Source: Methanosarcina sp. MTP4
GTDB lineage: Archaea > Halobacteriota > Methanosarcinia > Methanosarcinales > Methanosarcinaceae
Assembly: GCF_000970045.1 (NCBI RefSeq)
Contig: NZ_CP009505.1
Location: forward strand, 1,426,001-1,490,000
Length of the DNA: 64,000 bases
Direction: 5' to 3'
In this document: positions 16,845 through 26,214 of the stretch, in pieces
Position numbering within the stretch: position 1 is the stretch's first letter
Layout: the number at the start of each line of letters is the position of its first letter
Made by a program: the position numbers and the translations under genes
Notes under the pieces: generated by a model
The model's input: only the letters and a program-made list of their open reading frames with translations
Database searches by the model: none
Told to the model about the DNA's origin: nothing

Positions 16845-18353
16845 TTGGAATTAGAGTTCAACCTTAAGGCTTATTACAGGACAAGCGCAGACCCGGCTCC
16901 TGCAATGGAAGCTATTCTTGCGTTTTTTAATGAGGCGAACAAAACCATACTTACGAAAGGAGCACCTGAAGGGCAGGGAGCATTGGTTACCGGATGGGAT
17001 CTCGGGGAAGACAGGATCAATTTTTCCCTGAAATCCGGCAGGTACGTGCGGGTGCACGACGCTGCTCTCCGGCTGAAGAAGCAGCTTGCCGGCATCCTCG
17101 GGAAAGAGTTCAAGATCGGCATCAGAGGGACTGAGGTCGATTCTTTCTTCATCTTTGTGCCTTCCGAACAGGAACTCAAGGAGACCAAGGTCCCGTACGT
17201 CACGAAGATGGAGAACGTGGAAGGCGGGATTATGCTCCAGCTCGAAGTTGGGGAGGCCGAGATGAAGAACAGGGTCCCGGACAGGATCCTTACCCTGCTC
17301 GAGGACAAGATCGAGGCTGCCCGGTACGGGGCAAAAGCCGAGCACTGGAACCTGCTCTGGCAGCGGGAACCCATGGAGCACCCCTTCAAGGAAGACCCCA
17401 CCCAGGCTATGATGAAAGAAGGCTGGCTCAAGCGGGGGGCAAGCCGCGGACAGTGGATCCACGGGCCGCAGTCCACCCGGATTTTCCGCGCTTTTGAACA
17501 GATTGTCTACGAGGAGCTCCTGAAACCTCTCGGGTACAGGGAAATGATTTTCCCCAAGCTCGTTCCCTGGGAGGTCTGGATGAAGTCCGGGCATGCCAAG
17601 GGTGTCTATCCCGAAATCTACTACGTTTCCCCGCCTGCGACCAGGGACCCCGAGTACTGGGAAGAGGTTGCTGACTATTATAAGGTGACTCACGAGGTGC
17701 CGACAAAACTCATCAAGGAAAAGATCGGGGAGCCCATTGGTGGTATGTGCTATGCCCAGTGCCCGCCGTTCTGGGTCTACGTGTCAGGGGAAACCCTCCC
17801 CAACGATGAAGTCCCTATCAGGGTCTTCGACCGCTCCGGGACCTCTCACAGGTACGAAAGTGGCGGGATCCACGGAATCGAAAGGGTGGACGAGTTCCAC
17901 AGGATCGAGATCCTCTGGCTTGGCACAAAGGAGCAGACCATCAAGGTTGCTGAAGACCTGCACGACCGCTACATGCACATCTTCAACGATATCCTGGACA
18001 TCGAATGGAGGAAAGCCAAGGTTACTCCCTGGTTCATGGCTCAGGAAGGGTTGCTGGGACTTGCCGAAGGAAACGTTGTCGGGACCACCGACTATGAGGC
18101 CTGCCTCCCCTACAGGGGCGAGGACGGGGAATGGCTCGAGTTCCAGAACGTGAGCATCAACGGGGACAAGTACCCCTCCGGCTTCAACGTGAAGTTGCAG
18201 TCAGGGGAAGATCTCTGGTCCGGCTGCTCGGGCGTCGGGCTCGAGAGGTGGGCTGCTGTCTTCCTTGCCCAGAAAGGGCTTGACCCGGAGAACTGGCCTG
18301 AAGAGTTCAGGAAGAGAGTGGGCGAAATGCCAGAGGGCATCCGCTTCCTTTAA
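16845..18353 (+). CDS. serS: Seryl-tRNA synthetase, methanogen type (class 2 SerRS)
   Basis: 502 residues, the same length as the Methanosarcina barkeri enzyme as I remember it. It belongs to the rare SerRS type of methanogens, with its own N-terminal tRNA-binding domain (1-165) and a class II catalytic core. The active-site zinc is held by two Cys and one Glu in the family. Candidates here are CYAQCPPFW, the Glu in [13 protein letters not shown], and [11 protein letters not shown], whose GLERW is class II motif 3. It charges tRNA-Ser with serine in the cytoplasm. It starts at TTG. A pyrimidine-rich tail follows the stop codon. Confidence 0.96.
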   Translation: MELEFNLKAYYRTSADPAPAMEAILAFFNEANKTILTKGAPEGQGALVTGWDLGEDRINFSLKSGRYVRVHDAALRLKKQLAGILGKEFKIGIRGTEVDSFFIFVPSEQELKETKVPYVTKMENVEGGIMLQLEVGEAEMKNRVPDRILTLLEDKIEAARYGAKAEHWNLLWQREPMEHPFKEDPTQAMMKEGWLKRGASRGQWIHGPQSTRIFRAFEQIVYEELLKPLGYREMIFPKLVPWEVWMKSGHAKGVYPEIYYVSPPATRDPEYWEEVADYYKVTHEVPTKLIKEKIGEPIGGMCYAQCPPFWVYVSGETLPNDEVPIRVFDRSGTSHRYESGGIHGIERVDEFHRIEILWLGTKEQTIKVAEDLHDRYMHIFNDILDIEWRKAKVTPWFMAQEGLLGLAEGNVVGTTDYEACLPYRGEDGEWLEFQNVSINGDKYPSGFNVKLQSGEDLWSGCSGVGLERWAAVFLAQKGLDPENWPEEFRKRVGEMPEGIRFL

Positions 18354-18590
18354 GCCCTTTCTCTTTTCCCCCTACTTTTTCTTCCTACTTTTTCTTCCTA
18401 CTTTTTCCCATTCTATTTTTTCTTCCTATTTTTTCCCATTCTATTTCTCCACGCCATTTCTTCCTACCTTTTCTTCCTACCTTTTCTTCCTTCCTCATAC
18501 CCTTTCTTTTTATTTTCAAAACCATTTTTTTCTTTTTTTGTTCACTTTCCGCTGTGGTGAAGGGTGGTGGACTGGCTTTATGACCGATTC
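18354..18590. repeat. Pyrimidine-rich repeat tract after serS
   Basis: The region 18365-18500 consists of imperfect 12-22 bp units such as ctactttttcttc and tattttttcccattc. The coding strand is almost purely pyrimidine, which may aid transcription termination. No gene is seen. Confidence 0.6.
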
Positions 18591-18591
18591 G

Positions 18592-18599
18592 TTTATATA
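18592..18599 (+). promoter_or_regulatory. TATA box before a transcribed region upstream of eS1
   Basis: TTTATATA in a good archaeal context. It predicts a start near 18622, about 370 bases before the eS1 start codon. Confidence 0.55.
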
Positions 18600-18621
18600 T
18601 TGAAATGATAAGTATAGTGGA

Positions 18622-18913
18622 GCCAGAAACTAGAATCCGCAAATTTCTGAGAATACTTCTGATCCGTTCAGATCGTCTTTTCGGGCTTCGGGGACCTTGC
18701 CGATCGGCCATGCTGGGTGCCCTGAACTCAGGGATTGGGATTTCGCAAAAGGAACAGGCGCGTAAAGCCGCCGGAACCTGCAGACCGTATGGTTTCGGGA
18801 CTGAGCTGCCCGGCCGCTGGATTCGCCTGCTATATCGTTCACGCTCATTGTTAAGGGAATGAATCGACTCTATCGGGCCATATTCGGAATATGGAGCATT
18901 GCCTTTTGGCAAT
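18622..18913 (+). ncRNA. Candidate structured RNA or long leader of eS1 mRNA
   Basis: The stretch is more GC-rich than its surroundings and full of hairpins: CCCTGAACTCAGGG, CCATATTCGGAATATGG, and ATTGCCTTTTGGCAAT at the end. It follows a TATA box and precedes an AT-rich stretch. An 85-codon frame (18605-18862) has an implausible composition. I could not match it to SRP RNA or RNase P RNA landmarks. It may be a separate RNA or a regulatory leader of the ribosomal protein mRNA. Confidence 0.4.
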
Positions 18914-18995
18914 GTAAATCTAATAAATTGCAGCAGAATTCAAACAAAGTGAAATAAACACAAATTAAATTCAATATCAAATTCGGAGGAATTAC

Positions 18996-19745
18996 TTGGC
19001 AAGAAAGAAAGTACAGAGAAAACTTGACAGCTGGAAGTCAAAGGAATGGTACAACATTGAAGCACCTTCTTATTTGAACAGGGCTCAGATTGGGCTTACC
19101 ATGGCAAGTGACCCGAGCCTGCTCATAGGCAGGAAGATTGAGACCACTGTCGGGGAACTTACAAACGACATGACCAAGAACAATACCAAGGTCCTGCTCA
19201 GGGTCAACAATGTTGTCGGGGACACTGCACACACCACCCTTATAGGGCACGAACTCACCACCGACTACATCAGGTCCATCGTAAAAAGGCAGACTTCCAG
19301 GATCGATGCCAACGTAGATGTAAGGACAAAAGACGGCTACATCATCCGTGTAAAGCCTACCTGCTTTACCATCAAGAGGGCTCGCTCAAGCCAGATGAAG
19401 GCTATCAGGGAACTGATGATCAATATCGTCAAGAGGCGTGCAGCAGAATCCGATTTCGAGACCTTCATGCAGGAAGCAATCCTCGGCAGGCTCTCCGCAG
19501 GCATCTACAGGCAGGCCAAGTTCATCTACCCTCTCCGCAGGGTCGAGATCAGGAAGACCGAAGTCACTACAGCTCCCAAATCCGCTTCCGCACCTAAAGC
19601 AGTGCCAGTGCCCGAGCCTGTACCTGAGCCCGAAGTTGAACCTGAAGTTGAATCCGAAGTTGAACCTGAAGTTGAATCCGAAGTTGAACCTGAAGTTGAA
19701 TCCGAAGCTGAATCCGAAGTTGCTCCGGAAGAAGTGGAAGAATAA
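18996..19745 (+). CDS. rps3ae: 30S ribosomal protein eS1 (S3Ae) with acidic repeat tail
   Basis: 249 residues. Residues 1-195 are a typical archaeal eS1: N-terminal [18 protein letters not shown], then [11 protein letters not shown] and [20 protein letters not shown]. It binds the small subunit near the mRNA exit. The last 45 residues are an unusual Pro-Glu-Val tail made of PEVESEVE repeats, encoded by 24 bp tandem DNA repeats at 19630-19715, so its length may vary. TTG start with GGAGG seven bases upstream. A long leader or separate RNA precedes it. Confidence 0.95.
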   Translation: MARKKVQRKLDSWKSKEWYNIEAPSYLNRAQIGLTMASDPSLLIGRKIETTVGELTNDMTKNNTKVLLRVNNVVGDTAHTTLIGHELTTDYIRSIVKRQTSRIDANVDVRTKDGYIIRVKPTCFTIKRARSSQMKAIRELMINIVKRRAAESDFETFMQEAILGRLSAGIYRQAKFIYPLRRVEIRKTEVTTAPKSASAPKAVPVPEPVPEPEVEPEVESEVEPEVESEVEPEVESEAESEVAPEEVEE

Positions 19746-19778
19746 GCTTCTTTCAGGTCTTATCTCTAAATAAAAAAG

Positions 19779-19803
19779 GAAAATCCGCAAGGATTTTCTT
19801 TTC
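19779..19803 (+). terminator. Terminator of rps3ae
   Basis: Perfect 8 bp stem GAAAATCC / GGATTTTC with a GCAA tetraloop followed by a T run, 34 bases after the stop codon. Confidence 0.75.
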
Positions 19804-19907
19804 AACCTATTCTATCCAGGGTGTTTGCAGACGGGCAAAGCACTCTGACCACTTTACTCTTTGTTCACAAACTGTTTTCACAGATACAGGCAGGTAGCCA
19901 GAGGCTT

Positions 19908-22454
19908 TTACTTCTTCTCTTTTCCGGCAACTTTTGTCCCTGTAGTTCTTGTCCCTGTAGTTCTTGTCCCTGTAGTTTTTGTCCCGGCCGGGGAAGCTCT
20001 TGAAGCTGATCCTTTTGTTGTCGCTTCTTTTATTGTTGTCCCCTTTGATGTTGTTCCTTTCGAAGCCAGAACTCCCTTCGAAGAGCTTCCCTTTGTCGGA
20101 GCTCCTCCAGGGCCGGGGGGATTCTTCTTCCAGAACTTTCGTCCTTCCTCGCAGCGCCGGTTCACACAGAACTCCTTCGCTTCCTCTCCCTGTTCTTTTA
20201 CCCTGATCAGCCGCCAGCCGCAACTCTTGCAGGTCTCTTCGAGCAGGGTAAGCCGACCTGTCTTCGGGACCGACTGGGTGTATCCGCAGCGTTTCGTGCA
20301 GCCCAGGAAGCGGGAATCTTTCAGGGTGATCAGGAACATGCTCCCATCGCATTTCGGGCAGGGGCCGACTATTTCGGGGGGGAAGCACTCCTTTTCGAGT
20401 TCGCAGGTGAAACAGGGCCCGATGCCTACGGCCCAGTGGTACTTGTTCCCTACTTTCATAACCGTGACCCCCCCTTCCTTTTTGCATTCTTTCGAGCGCA
20501 GGATGTTCAGGGCTCCGGTTTTCGGGAGGGGGTATGAATTCCTGCAGTCCGGGTATCCGGTACAGCCCACGAAGCGTCCGGAATCCGTCTGCACGATATG
20601 CAGCACATGCCCGCATTCGGGACAGGTTCCTATAAGGTTCTTTTTGTCTTCCAGAGCGGCTTCATCCTTGATCGTGCCTGCGATGCTGGAGGTAAGTTCC
20701 TTTTTCTTTGCTTCGAGCTGGGAGTACATCTCCCTGATAAGAGCCGTGCCCTCGTCAAGGGAGGCATCGAATTCCTTTTTCCCGTCTTCAATTTCCTGGA
20801 TCAGGGCTTCAATCCTTGCCCTGATCTCGGGCTTGATGAGGATCGGGACTGAAAGGGAGAGCCCGTCCATAAGGGTGAAGCCGGTATCCAGGATTGAGAT
20901 CGTCTTTCCTTTGTTCTCGAAGTAGCCGCGCTTCTTGTTTGTCTCGATATGGGAGGGGGCAGTCGCCTTTGTCCCGATCCCGTTCTTGTCCATGAGCGTG
21001 AGGAGTTCGGCTTCGGTAAGCTTTTTCGGGGGGCTTGTTTTGGACTTTGTGTTGCTGAGCTTTTTTACATTCACGGTCTGCCCTTCCTCCACATACGGGA
21101 GGAGCTTGTCCTTCTTGTTTTCGAAGGGGTAAGCTTCCAGCCAGCCTGCGTCTTTCAGCACCGTTCCCGAGGAGTCGAAAGGGTCCTCCTGTAAGAGCAG
21201 GTGCAGGTGGGTCTTTTCAAAGACTGCGGCAGGCATCAGGTTTGCCAGGAAGTGCCGGGAAATCAGGTCGTAGACCTCGGGTGCATGGGGGATGGCAACG
21301 GCTGAGCTGACCTCGCCCCTGGCCGCAGCCCGGATAGGATGGATCGGAGGGTGGTCGTGCCCGTCTTTCGTCCCGTTTTTCGGGACGATTTTCCCTGAAA
21401 GGATCGACTCGGCAAAGGGTTGATACTCCTTTTTCCCCGCAAAATCCGAAACAATGGTCTTGAAATCGAAGTCGTCGGCGTACTTGTTGGTCTCGGTCCT
21501 GGGATAACTGGTAAATCCTGCAAGGTAGAGCTGTTCCGCAACCTCAAGGGCAACTTCCGGGCTGATTCCCAGGAACTTGGAAGCCCGCTTCAGGTATTCT
21601 GTTGTGTTAAGCGGGTTAGGGGGTGTGGTCTTTGTTTCCTTCACTGTCTTTTTCGAGACAAGCGCGGTTTTTGTTCCTTTCAGGCGCTTGAAGATCTCTG
21701 CGGCTTTTTCCTTATCGTGGATGTTCCCTGCCCTGTGGGTGCCCTCGAACTCCCCCCCGTTAGCTGCAAAGAGAGCCGTGATCTTCCAGAAGTCCTTTGC
21801 CTTGAAAGCCCTGATCGCCTTTTCCCGCTCGTACACGAAACCGCAGGTCGGTGTCTGGCAGGGCCCGATTGAAAGCACGTCTTTTGTCCTTGCCCGTTCC
21901 CTCACGGAAAGGGTCACGAAGCGGGTAAAGGCTGCCCCCATCTTCAGGTCCAGGATCTGCCGGGCTTCCGCTGCCATTGCCATGTTGTAGTCCGGTTCCA
22001 TGGGGCTCCCGAAAGCCTTCAGGACCTCTTTTGGGGAGAGGGCTGAAAAACGAGCTCTGAAAACGGGCACATTAGTCACTTCCTCGGCAAGGGTCTTTGC
22101 CTCGAAGCCTATGTTTTCCCCCTCCCGGTCATAGTCGCATGCCAGGATTATTTTGCTGGCCCGCTTGGCGAGCTTCTTTACGGCTGCAGCATATTCTTTT
22201 CTGGTCACGAACTTTTCCGGGTCCACCCCCAGGAGCACTCTGGGGTCCACGTCGCGCCATTTGTTGTACTGCTCCGGGAAGTCGTAGTTCATGATGTGTC
22301 CCGAAAGCCCCATCACGTACCACTCCTCTCCTTTCCACTTGAATTCGTATGCAGGCAGCCCTTCGATGGAAATCTTGTCCACCTGCCCTTCCCCGAGGAT
22401 TTTTGCGATCTGGGCTGCTGCTTTGTTCTTTTCTGCAAATGCGACGACTGTCAT
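19908..22454 (-). CDS. topA: DNA topoisomerase I (type IA)
   Basis: 848 residues. The N-terminal Toprim domain has FAEKNKAAAQI and the metal motif ACDYDREGENIG. The active-site Tyr is in GFTSYPRTETNKY near residue 317. Three C-terminal zinc ribbons follow: CPECGHVLHI...CTGYPDC, CPKCDGSMFL...CTKRC and CKSCGWRLI...CVNRRC. It relaxes negative supercoils by cutting one strand through a 5'-phosphotyrosine. The last 70 residues are a basic Thr/Gly/Lys/Ser-rich tail (for example GTRTTGTRTTGTK) encoded by 15 bp tandem DNA repeats near 19935-19985, probably disordered and DNA-binding. No strong ribosome-binding site is seen. Confidence 0.95.
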   Translation of the reverse strand: MTVVAFAEKNKAAAQIAKILGEGQVDKISIEGLPAYEFKWKGEEWYVMGLSGHIMNYDFPEQYNKWRDVDPRVLLGVDPEKFVTRKEYAAAVKKLAKRASKIILACDYDREGENIGFEAKTLAEEVTNVPVFRARFSALSPKEVLKAFGSPMEPDYNMAMAAEARQILDLKMGAAFTRFVTLSVRERARTKDVLSIGPCQTPTCGFVYEREKAIRAFKAKDFWKITALFAANGGEFEGTHRAGNIHDKEKAAEIFKRLKGTKTALVSKKTVKETKTTPPNPLNTTEYLKRASKFLGISPEVALEVAEQLYLAGFTSYPRTETNKYADDFDFKTIVSDFAGKKEYQPFAESILSGKIVPKNGTKDGHDHPPIHPIRAAARGEVSSAVAIPHAPEVYDLISRHFLANLMPAAVFEKTHLHLLLQEDPFDSSGTVLKDAGWLEAYPFENKKDKLLPYVEEGQTVNVKKLSNTKSKTSPPKKLTEAELLTLMDKNGIGTKATAPSHIETNKKRGYFENKGKTISILDTGFTLMDGLSLSVPILIKPEIRARIEALIQEIEDGKKEFDASLDEGTALIREMYSQLEAKKKELTSSIAGTIKDEAALEDKKNLIGTCPECGHVLHIVQTDSGRFVGCTGYPDCRNSYPLPKTGALNILRSKECKKEGGVTVMKVGNKYHWAVGIGPCFTCELEKECFPPEIVGPCPKCDGSMFLITLKDSRFLGCTKRCGYTQSVPKTGRLTLLEETCKSCGWRLIRVKEQGEEAKEFCVNRRCEEGRKFWKKNPPGPGGAPTKGSSSKGVLASKGTTSKGTTIKEATTKGSASRASPAGTKTTGTRTTGTRTTGTKVAGKEKK

Positions 22455-23106
22455 GATAAAAAACCTGAATATTGTGATTAAGATATTTTTGATTAAGATA
22501 TTTTTGATTAGGATATTTTTGATTAGGATATTTTTGATCAGGATATTTTTGATCAGGATATTACGGTTCGGATATTACGGTTCGGATAGTAAAATAAGAG
22601 AGAATTTTTCGATTGATTCTCCGAGCAATTTTTCGAATAACTCTTTGATTGATTCCCGGGCAATTTTTCGAGTAATTCCCGGCTCCGGTTCTGAAATCTT
22701 AGCAGTAAAAACCCCGAGCCTTTATATATTAGTTGCCATTAACCGGATTTTTTCCGCTTTTCAAGCAGCATGTGCAAGCAATACAAATTTTGTGCTTATG
22801 TTCGTTTATCTATTATGTGCACACATTATATATTCCTATAGTGGCCGGCACAGTATTTATATATTTCTTTGTTTATAGTTTATTGAGAAGCCCCTGCAAG
22901 ATGAAAAGCTATATATCAGTATATTGTTTGTTCTACTTTGCAACCAGGGAACGTACAGATTATTCATGCCAATTGGGCCTTTTTGCTTTGCCGGTCTGCA
23001 TACTGGTTTGTCCGGTTGGCCTGTTCAGCTGGTTTGCACCGGCCCGTTTTATCCGGCAGGTCCGCTCTTATTATTATCCGCATTCACCTCATCCCATGGA
23101 GTAAAA
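22455..23106. other. Intergenic spacer between topA and thiC
   Basis: Holds a 15 bp tandem array, imperfect repeats of cgagcaatttttcgaataa-type phrases at 22620-22680 and TATA-like elements (tttatatatt at 22721, tatttatatattt at 22854). I found no TPP-riboswitch signature before thiC. The open frame through the array is an artefact of the repeat. Confidence 0.6.
22476..22563. repeat. 15 bp tandem repeat, 6 units
   Basis: Units gattaagatattttt, gattaggatattttt and gatcaggatattttt change progressively along the array, as in an ageing minisatellite. It lies just before topA. Confidence 0.9.
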
Positions 23107-24390
23107 ATGACACTGATGGAAGACGCGAAAAAGGGAATCATAACCCCTGCCATTGAAGCCGTGGCAAAATCCGAAGGAATCGACCCTGAGACTGTCCGCT
23201 CATGCGTGGCGAAGGGCCTCATCGCTATTCCCCGGAACAACAGGCGGGATACCCTGCCTGTGGGGATTGGCAAGTTCATGAGCACGAAGATCAACGCCAA
23301 TGTGGGGACTTCAAGAGACTACGTTGACATCGAAGCCGAAGTCGAGAAAGCAAAAGCTGCCGAAGCTTACGGCGCAAATGCCGTCATGGACCTTTCCACC
23401 GGCGGGGACCTGAACGAGATTCGCAGGCGCATCCTTGAAGCCGTGGAAATCCCGGTCGGGACCGTCCCGATCTATCAGGCCGCAGCCTCCCAGAAGACCG
23501 TGGTCGAGATGACTTCCGACGACATGTTCAACGCCGTCCGGAAACATGCCGAACAGGGTGTGGACTTCGTTACCGTGCATGCCGGGGTCAACTTAAACTC
23601 TCTTGAGCGCTTGCGCCAGAGCGACCGGATCATGAACGTGGTCAGCAGGGGCGGGTCTTTCACCCTGGCCTGGATGCTCCACAATGGGGAAGACAACCCC
23701 TTCTACGCCGAATTCGACTATCTTGTGGAAATTGCAAAGGAATATGATATGACCCTGAGCCTGGGGGACGGCATGCGTCCCGGTTGCATTGCCGATGCTT
23801 CCGACCGCCCGAAGTTCATGGAGTTCATCACTCTCGGTGAGCTCGTGAAGCGTTCCCGTGCAGCCGACGTCCAGACTTTTGTGGAAGGTCCGGGGCACGT
23901 TCCCCTTGACGAGATCGAGCTCAGTGTCCGGGGCATGAAAGAGCTTTGCGACGGAGCCCCTCTTTACCTGCTCGGCCCCCTGGTAACCGACATCACCCCC
24001 GGCTTCGACCACATAGCCTGCGCAATCGGGGGTGCAGTTGCCGGGATGCACGGGACCGACTTCCTCTGCATGGTAACCCCCTCCGAACACCTCGCCCTCC
24101 CCACCCTGGACGACATCAGGGAAGGCACTCTCGTCACAAAACTCGCAGCCCACACCATCGACCTTATAAAAGAAGGCCAGCGCGAACGCGCCTGGAAACA
24201 GGACACAGCCATGGCCTACGCTCGTCGGGACCTGGACTGGGAAAAGCAGTTCGAACTAGCCCTTGACGGGGACCGTGCCCGTAAAATCCGGGATGCCCGG
24301 AAGACCGAAAGCGAAGCCTGCTCCATGTGCGGAGAACTCTGCGCCGTAAAAATCGTAAAAGAAGCTTTTGAGAAAAAGAAAGAAGAGTAA
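23107..24390 (+). CDS. thiC: Phosphomethylpyrimidine synthase ThiC
   Basis: 427 residues from the ATG at 23107, which has GGAG five bases upstream; the frame is open 61 codons further but lacks a start signal. ThiC rearranges 5-aminoimidazole ribotide into the HMP-phosphate pyrimidine of thiamine, using radical SAM chemistry. Recognisable segments are [44 protein letters not shown] and [11 protein letters not shown]. The C-terminal cluster motif is CSMCGELC, spacing CX2CX3C, one residue shorter than the bacterial CX2CX4C. This looks like a feature of the archaeal branch. Together with Thi4 it provides both halves of thiamine. Confidence 0.95.
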   Translation: MTLMEDAKKGIITPAIEAVAKSEGIDPETVRSCVAKGLIAIPRNNRRDTLPVGIGKFMSTKINANVGTSRDYVDIEAEVEKAKAAEAYGANAVMDLSTGGDLNEIRRRILEAVEIPVGTVPIYQAAASQKTVVEMTSDDMFNAVRKHAEQGVDFVTVHAGVNLNSLERLRQSDRIMNVVSRGGSFTLAWMLHNGEDNPFYAEFDYLVEIAKEYDMTLSLGDGMRPGCIADASDRPKFMEFITLGELVKRSRAADVQTFVEGPGHVPLDEIELSVRGMKELCDGAPLYLLGPLVTDITPGFDHIACAIGGAVAGMHGTDFLCMVTPSEHLALPTLDDIREGTLVTKLAAHTIDLIKEGQRERAWKQDTAMAYARRDLDWEKQFELALDGDRARKIRDARKTESEACSMCGELCAVKIVKEAFEKKKEE

Positions 24391-24911
24391 AAGTAGGTGA
24401 ATGGTCGGGCTGGAGGTTCAGGCTGGAATTGGAATTTTAATTTCTTCCTGAAATACGCTCTTCAGCCTCTTCTTGTCCTTATTCTTCTTTTCCTTTTTTG
24501 TACTTATTTTTTAATTATCCACGGTAATTATACTTACATTTTTCTCGAGACAGACGCTTATAAAGTTTCTTTCTCTGCATTTTTTTCTTCATTTTAATGC
24601 AGCAAAAGCCGTTCGCCTTCGGTGAACGTGGGTGGGTACGGGTACTGGCACTCGGTGGTTGCCCGGGTTTTGAGTTTCGGCTTATAATTCAGGATGCCGG
24701 TTTCATTTACTTCTCTTTTTTCCTGCTGTAGTTGTCACTCCGAATAAAAAACTTATTAAAAAATGAGCCGATACCCTATTGCATAAGTTCGATTCGTTAG
24801 AATGTTCGCTTTATTTGATCGTTCGACTTTTCGATTCACTAATTCAATTAATTCGCTTCATTCGATCAATCTTTCATCACGATTTCAAAACAAAGGAAAA
24901 AAGGAATAAAA
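24391..24911. other. Intergenic spacer
   Basis: AT-rich. A 66-codon hydrophobic frame at 24397-24597 has no ribosome-binding site and I do not accept it. A short GC-rich hairpin (CGTTC/GAACG) lies at 24610-24629. No other element is seen. Confidence 0.5.
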
Positions 24912-25409
24912 ATGACTGGCACAGAAAATAATTCCAACCTGAACATCCGTATCGCCGAAAAAAAAGACGTCCCCCTCATTTTAGAGTTCATCAAAGGCAT
25001 AGCCGAGTTCGAGAAACTTTCCCACCTCGTTGAGGCTACCGAAGAGACCCTCATGGAGTCCATGTTCGGGGAACGGCCCTATGCCGAGGTCTTTTTTGCA
25101 GAGCTTGACGGGGTGCCTGCCGGCTTTACGGTCTTCTTCCACAACTTTTCTACTTTTGTAGGAAAGCAGGGGCTCTATATCGAGGACATTTACGTAAAAC
25201 CCGAATTCCGTGGGAAAGGGCTTGGAAAAGCCATGTTCCTCAACTGCATCAAACTGGCAAAGGAAAGGAATTGCGGCAGGGTGGAATGGGTCGTGCTTGA
25301 CTGGAACCCTGCAAGGGAATTCTACGAATACTTCGGGGCGGGGCCTGTGGAAGGCTGGCACATCTACCGCATGGGCGAAGACAAGTTTACATCTGCGCTT
25401 GAAAAATGA
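24912..25409 (+). CDS. GNAT-family N-acetyltransferase
   Basis: 165 residues with the GNAT fold. The N-terminal strand-helix is NIRIAEKKDVPLILEFI, the acetyl-CoA motif A is VKPEFRGKGLGKAMF near residue 100, and motif B is VLDWNPAREFYEYFGA. The sequence resembles the diamine (spermidine/thialysine) acetyltransferase branch, with FAELDGVPAGFTVFFHNFSTF and GLYIEDIYV. The substrate is probably a small amine, by inference. It is monocistronic, and its ATG follows an A/G-rich AAAGGAATAAAA. Confidence 0.88.
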   Translation: MTGTENNSNLNIRIAEKKDVPLILEFIKGIAEFEKLSHLVEATEETLMESMFGERPYAEVFFAELDGVPAGFTVFFHNFSTFVGKQGLYIEDIYVKPEFRGKGLGKAMFLNCIKLAKERNCGRVEWVVLDWNPAREFYEYFGAGPVEGWHIYRMGEDKFTSALEK

Positions 25410-25472
25410 ATTATGAAGTGAGGTCTTTTTCCCCACTTTCTTCTTTTTGAACCGGCTGATCGGCTTGTGCCG

Positions 25473-25889
25473 TCAGGTAGTGTCTTCCTGCTGGATAAAG
25501 GAGTGGTGTTCCAGGCGCTGAACCCTTTTTTCAAGCCCTTCGATTTGTTCCATGATTTCTTCATTTTCTTCTTCGAGGACTTCTTCGTATTCCGGGACAG
25601 AGGCTCTTCTTTCCCCCAATTTTTCAGCAATGGCCTGGAATTTTTGCATGTACTCTCCCGACCTCAGGACAGGAAAGGTTTCAAACCAGCAAATGTCCAT
25701 GAAAGGCTGAATCGAAGCTATGTAGGCTTCCGGGTCGTCTGTTTCGTAGATAATGAACGAGCGGCAGCCTGAAAGGTCCATCCACTCGTCGATAACTTTC
25801 ATGCCTTCCGGGTATTCGTACGTTGAGAAAATATCTCCCACTCTTGCGTTGTCTTCCGGTTCCCAGGAAACAATATCCATGAATATCAT
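25473..25889 (-). CDS. DUF3303-like protein
   Basis: 138 residues from the ATG at 25889, preceded by a GGGGGAT ribosome-binding site; the open frame extends 21 codons further. Residues 1-85 look like a small alpha/beta barrel-type domain (MIFMDIVSWEPEDNARV, MKVIDEWMDLSGCRSFIIYETDDPEAY), which I associate with DUF3303. The rest is a Glu-rich coiled coil (LEEENEEIMEQIEGLEKRVQRLE). Function unknown. Confidence 0.7.
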   Translation of the reverse strand: MIFMDIVSWEPEDNARVGDIFSTYEYPEGMKVIDEWMDLSGCRSFIIYETDDPEAYIASIQPFMDICWFETFPVLRSGEYMQKFQAIAEKLGERRASVPEYEEVLEEENEEIMEQIEGLEKRVQRLEHHSFIQQEDTT

Positions 25890-26132
25890 TTGTCTTATCC
25901 CCCACATTGAAATACGAATTCTGATTTCAGATCCCAATTCCCAATTCGTCATCCCGATTCCGATTCAATATCCCGATTCTCAATTTAATACTGTTTATAT
26001 ATTTAATGCAGTCAAGTATTGTTTTTCTTCAAAGGGGAATATACTTTTGGGAAAGAATGTTTCTGAAAAGAGTTCGGGATCAAAACGGTTTAGAGGTCAA
26101 AAATGAGTCCGGGAAAAAACCAGCCAGTAGAA
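25890..26132. other. Intergenic spacer
   Basis: Short imperfect repeats (attcccaattcgtcatcccgat type) at 25922-25985 and AT-rich sequence. No gene is seen. Confidence 0.5.
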
Positions 26133-26177
26133 CAAAAAAGTTAGGGGACAGTTTCCTGCTTTTTGACAGGAACTGTC
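26133..26177 (-). terminator. Terminator of the TPR gene
   Basis: On the minus strand a stem of about 11 bp (GACAGTTCCTG with CAGGAAACTGTC, one bulge) is followed by CCCCTAAC and a T run. It begins about 40 bases after the stop codon. Confidence 0.65.
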
Positions 26178-26214
26178 AGTAAAAAGTTCTTTTCAGTAGT
26201 TAAAACTCTCGTTT

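Noticed and set aside
18622-18913. SRP 7S RNA or RNase P RNA
   Set aside because: The conserved helix 8 and Alu landmarks of SRP RNA and the conserved P4 region of RNase P RNA are not recognisable.
19861-20925. 354-codon plus-strand frame over topA
   Set aside because: Antisense to the zinc ribbons and repetitive tail of topoisomerase I; no recognisable protein features.
22291-22878. 195-codon frame with a repeated Ile-Phe-Leu-Ile-Arg segment
   Set aside because: Produced by the 15 bp tandem repeat and overlaps the topA start; no ribosome-binding site.
22860-23106. TPP riboswitch before thiC (also checked before thi4)
   Set aside because: I found no CTGAGA-type core or matching P3 and P5 sequences.
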